A stretch of DNA of 64,000 bases from Bradyrhizobiaceae bacterium (GTDB lineage Bacteria; Pseudomonadota; Alphaproteobacteria; Rhizobiales; Xanthobacteraceae), in contig RXJC01000004.1 in NCBI GenBank assembly GCA_003963435.1, forward strand, positions 62,001 through 126,000. Reading direction: 5' to 3'. Position numbers and translations under genes: made by a program. Below are positions 61,402 to 64,000 of this stretch, in pieces; the stretch's first letter is position 1, and the number at the start of each line of letters is the position of its first letter. A model generated the notes under the pieces. It saw only the letters and a program-made list of their open reading frames with translations. It did not search any database and had not been told where the DNA came from.

Positions 61402-62156
61402 TTACGCACCGCCTTCCCGCCGAACAGGCCGCGGTTGCGCACCAACAGCAGTGCTAGGATCACCGTGAAGCTGACGATCTGCCGATAGTTGGTCGGCAGC
61501 ACCAGCGAGGACAATTCTTCAGCCAGTCCGATCACGATGGCGCCGACGATGGCGCCGGTCGGACTGCCCAGTCCGCCGAGGATGGCCGCGGCAAAGATCG
61601 GAATCTGGTAGTTCCAGCCGAGCAGCGGATCGATGGCGCGGTCGAGTCCAGCGAGGACACCCGACAAGGCGGTAAGGCATCCCGCGATACACCAGGTGAT
61701 ACGCGCGATGGTCTGGCGCTCGACGCCGCGCACCGCGGCCAGTGCCGGATTGTCTGCAACGGCGCGCATCGCGCGCCCGAGTGGCGAGGTATGGAGCAGC
61801 AACTGGATCAGGATCACGCAGGCGATCACGACGATGGCCGTGATCAACTGTTCCTGATTGATGCGCAGACCATGCCATCGGGTCGGCCGAGCTACCTCGA
61901 AAGCGAAATTTTGGGTCGCATTGCCGAACGCGAAGCGGCAGATGTTTTCCAGGACCAGCGATAGTCCGAGTGACGACACCAGCAGGGTGATCGATCCGCG
62001 GTCGCGTAGCCGGGAATAGACCAGCACGTCACAGAGCATCGCGACCAGCGCGCATTGCCACGCCGCATGAGAGCGGCCCATTCCTCTTCGTGTTCGCGCA
62101 AAATTGCTCTCGGTAAGCAGCTCGCTCATCTGAGATTGTCGCGACTTAACAATCAC
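61398..62156 (-). pseudogene. LivH-like permease, 5'-truncated
   Basis: From about residue 45 onward the ORF matches LivH (SLGLSLVLENICRFAFGNAT, SPLGRAMRAVADNPALAAVRGVE, GLGSPTGAIVGAIVIGLAEEL). The first ~85-100 residues of a LivH, with the VNLAHG-like segment and TM1-2, are missing. Instead, the GTG 62156 leader (MIVKSRQSQMSELLTESNF) is unrelated and hydrophilic. The homology seems to begin near 62075. The transporter operon was therefore cut, probably by a rearrangement that joined it to the thioredoxin operon. Confidence 0.7.
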
Positions 62157-62321
62157 GAAACCTCTCCACTAAGCAACAGCCGATTGTGGATAAAGGATCA
62201 CATAGCGAAGAGCTTCTGGCGCTCGTCCACGACGTCGCTTCGCTAACACGCCAGTTCCCGGTTCACAACGATTCCACGTCAGTCTCCGGGTGTGGCGTTT
62301 CAAAATTATTTCTTTGGACCC

Positions 62322-62346
62322 GTAACGTCCCGCGCTCCAAATCGAA
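62322..62346 (+). promoter_or_regulatory. ECF sigma-F-like promoter of the thioredoxin operon
   Basis: GTAAC, 16 bases, CGAA: the same cores as the Caulobacter SigF promoter with a spacer one base shorter than the element at 54057. It ends 42 bases before the thioredoxin ATG. Confidence 0.5.
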
Positions 62347-62388
62347 TGGTGGGTGTAGGGATGTCCCTTCGTACCGGAGGCTTTAATA

Positions 62389-62781
62389 ATGTTGAAGAAA
62401 CTGATTTCGGTTCTGTTTGCAGCCGTTGTTGCGTCCGCAGTCGCGTTTGAAGCACACGCGGCGGAGAAGGTGAACTACGATGCCAAGTCCTTTGCAGCGG
62501 CTCAAGCTGCCGGAAAACCCATCTTGGTCGAGATTCACGCGACATGGTGCCCGACATGCAAGGCACAGGCGCCGATTCTGAGCGATCTCGAAAAGCAGAA
62601 TAAATTCAAAAACTTGATGGTTTTCCGCATAGACTTCGATTCCCAGAAAGATGCGGTCAAGGCGTTCGGAGCCCGAATGCAGAGTACGCTGATTACGTTC
62701 AAGGGATCCCTGGAGACAGGCCGATCTGTTGGCGATACGAACCCGACTTCAATTGCGGCGTTGCTCGACAAAGCGACCTGA
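62389..62781 (+). CDS. Secreted thioredoxin-like protein
   Basis: A 130-residue protein starts at ATG 62389 behind CCGGAGG. Sec signal peptide (LISVLFAAVVASAVAFEAHA) then a thioredoxin fold with the active site HATWCPTCKAQAPILSDL and the cis-Pro region replaced by MQSTLITFKG. Periplasmic dithiol-disulfide role, likely reduced via the CcdA protein encoded eight bases downstream. Confidence 0.9.
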   Translation: MLKKLISVLFAAVVASAVAFEAHAAEKVNYDAKSFAAAQAAGKPILVEIHATWCPTCKAQAPILSDLEKQNKFKNLMVFRIDFDSQKDAVKAFGARMQSTLITFKGSLETGRSVGDTNPTSIAALLDKAT

Positions 62782-62788
62782 TGCGCTG

Positions 62789-63511
62789 ATGTCGGTTGGT
62801 AGCCTAGGATTGGCATTTCTGGCGGGCATATTGTCGATCCTGTCGCCGTGCGTGCTTCCGTTGTTGCCGATCGTTCTGGGCACCGCGGCGTCGGAAAGCA
62901 GACTGGGCCCCATAGCCCTTGCGGGCGGGGTGTCCTTGTCTTTTATCGCAGTCGGATTGTTCGTTGCTACGATCGGCTTCGGGCTCGGTGTAGATGCCGC
63001 TTGGTTTCGAGTTATTGCGGCTTTGGTAATGATCTTGGTTGGCGTACTTCTGCTAGTGCCTGCGCTTCAAATCAGCGTCGCGGTTGCTGGTGGACCGGTG
63101 AGCGCCTGGGTGGACCAGAGTTTCGGCGGCTTTTCGAAGTCCGGACTGGGCGGCCAGTTCGGCGTGGGACTTCTTCTTGGCGCGGTATGGAGTCCCTGTG
63201 TAGGCCCCACCCTCGGTGCGGCTTCTCTTCTTGCGGCTCAAGGAACGGATCTTGGTGCCGTGGCTTTGACGATGCTCATTTTCGGGGTTGGCGCGGGTCT
63301 ACCGTTGATGCTCCTTGGGTCGATGTCCCGTCAGTTCTTGCTGCGCTGGCGTGGCGGAATGTCGGCGGCCAGCAAGACGATGAAACAGATCCTCGGTCTG
63401 TTCTTGGTAGCAATAGGGCTGCTGGCGGTGACCGGACTCGACAGATCGTTCGAGGCCGAACTCGTTGAAATTTCTCCGCAATGGTTGACGGACATCACGA
63501 CCCGCTTTTGA
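62789..63511 (+). CDS. Cytochrome c biogenesis-type thiol transporter, CcdA-like
   Basis: The start is ATG 62789 (MSVGSLGLAFLAGILSILSP), 240 residues, six TM helices. Both redox cysteines are visible: SILSPCVLPLLPIVLG in the first helix and GAVWSPCVGPTLGAAS in the fourth, which pass electrons from the cytoplasm to periplasmic thioredoxins. It follows the thioredoxin gene closely. Confidence 0.93.
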   Translation: MSVGSLGLAFLAGILSILSPCVLPLLPIVLGTAASESRLGPIALAGGVSLSFIAVGLFVATIGFGLGVDAAWFRVIAALVMILVGVLLLVPALQISVAVAGGPVSAWVDQSFGGFSKSGLGGQFGVGLLLGAVWSPCVGPTLGAASLLAAQGTDLGAVALTMLIFGVGAGLPLMLLGSMSRQFLLRWRGGMSAASKTMKQILGLFLVAIGLLAVTGLDRSFEAELVEISPQWLTDITTRF

Positions 63512-63577
63512 GGGTGCAGGAGGTAGTCCTCCGTTGACCTGATCTCACTTCCAGCGGCACAGGAGTATATTTGCAAG

Positions 63578-64000
63578 ATGGCAATAGCAAAGGTTGCGAT
63601 CGTGGCGGCACTGGCGATGCATTGCGTTACCGCGTTTGCGGACGAAGGACTTATCACCAAGCCGAGCAAGTACTCAGTCAGGGAGACGATTGACAATTTT
63701 GAGGCCGCTATCAATGCACAAGCTGCCCAGGGCTGGGTCGTTTTTGACCGGATTGATCACGCCGCCGCCGCCAAAAACGCCGGACTCGAGATGCGGCCGC
63801 GGACAGTCATCATATTCGGCAACCCAAAAGCGGGCACACTCGCAATGACCAAGAGCTCAACCCTGGCAATCGATCTGCCGATGAAGGCGCTGGTCTGGCA
63901 GGACGATCTGGACAGAGTCTGGCTTACATACAATACGAGCGAATACAACGCGAAGTATGTGTTGCCACGCCACGGGCTTGCCGCCTCCGACAACGCGTCC
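63578..64000 (+). CDS. DUF302 family protein, C-terminus cut by window edge
   Basis: Hand translation from ATG 63578 (AGGAG upstream at 63561) gives 141 codons open to the window end, so the track omits it. It has a signal-like N-terminus (AKVAIVAALAMHCVTAFADE), then the DUF302 pattern: TIDNFEAAINAQAAQGWVVF, HAAAAKNAGLEMRPRTVIIF, GNPKAGTLAM and LPMKALVWQDDLDRVWLTYN. DUF302 proteins are small periplasmic or cytoplasmic proteins, often near redox or metal-related genes. Third gene of the thioredoxin-CcdA-DUF302 run. Confidence 0.88.
   Translation, partial: MAIAKVAIVAALAMHCVTAFADEGLITKPSKYSVRETIDNFEAAINAQAAQGWVVFDRIDHAAAAKNAGLEMRPRTVIIFGNPKAGTLAMTKSSTLAIDLPMKALVWQDDLDRVWLTYNTSEYNAKYVLPRHGLAASDNAS

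Noticed and set aside
1-64000. CRISPR array, rRNA, tRNA, prophage or conjugation genes
   Set aside because: No spaced direct repeats, no cloverleaf-like sequence, no structural phage or tra proteins were found on reading.

Overview
The window reads as a 64 kb accessory, catabolism-rich stretch of an alphaproteobacterial genome. The best guess is a Bradyrhizobium/Rhodopseudomonas/Afipia-like member of the Hyphomicrobiales. That guess rests on protein flavour, on the abundance of Liv-type ABC, TauABC-type and TRAP uptake systems, and on two promoter-like sites resembling the Caulobacter sigma-F type. No rRNA, tRNA, CRISPR array or intact transposase was seen. Many genes are broken, so parts of the window look like a decaying genomic island. 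Both window edges cut genes that the ORF track omits because they run off the end.

Layout. 0-10 kb: a very large helical protein (at least 1056 aa, minus strand, cut by the left edge), then fragments and defence/toxin-type genes. These are an SDR fragment, a frameshifted HEPN-type RNase gene next to a coiled-coil/winged-helix gene, and an intact Xre/MbcA/ParS-type antitoxin with a wrecked RES toxin. A frameshifted MFS exporter and a TSUP permease follow. 10-21 kb: a nitrogen-compound module with two M20 amidohydrolases, a TauABC-like ABC importer, an allophanate-hydrolase-type amidase, a Crp/Fnr regulator, a polysaccharide-deacetylase/cyclic-imidase-type hydrolase and a TrzN/AtzA-like amidohydrolase. 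Three of its intergenic regions share a nearly identical palindromic element, GCAATT-NN-TTGCTT. 21-30 kb: a complete Liv-type ABC importer, then a TRAP importer (fused DctQM plus DctP) with an allantoinase-like deacetylase.

30-52 kb: a xenobiotic/organohalogen region. It holds five glutathione transferases or GST-like proteins, two similar TetR regulators, a DehI-family gene, a gene graveyard (IS3, TetR, metallo-beta-lactamase and DUF488 remnants), and a haloacid operon (DUF485, ActP-like symporter, type II 2-haloacid dehalogenase, KPR-like reductase) beside a divergent LysR regulator. It also holds a mandelate-racemase-like enolase, a ketopentenoate-hydratase-like enzyme, an EamA-GST-SDR-ABM-GST run, a haloalkane dehalogenase, a LuxR-type regulator and a nitroreductase. 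52-54 kb: a chemoreceptor.

54-57 kb holds the most striking system: a bufferin-type RiPP operon made of a DUF2282 precursor, a DUF692/MNIO enzyme, a DUF2063 partner and a DoxX membrane protein, behind an ECF-type promoter-like element. The precursor has three cysteines; the residue that I recall as the first family cysteine is glycine here. 57-62 kb: a flavin monooxygenase with a partial Liv-type importer whose last gene is 5'-truncated. 62-64 kb: a secreted thioredoxin, CcdA and DUF302 run behind a second similar promoter-like element. The bufferin operon and this last run may share a sigma factor, which is an inference; no sigma gene lies in the window.
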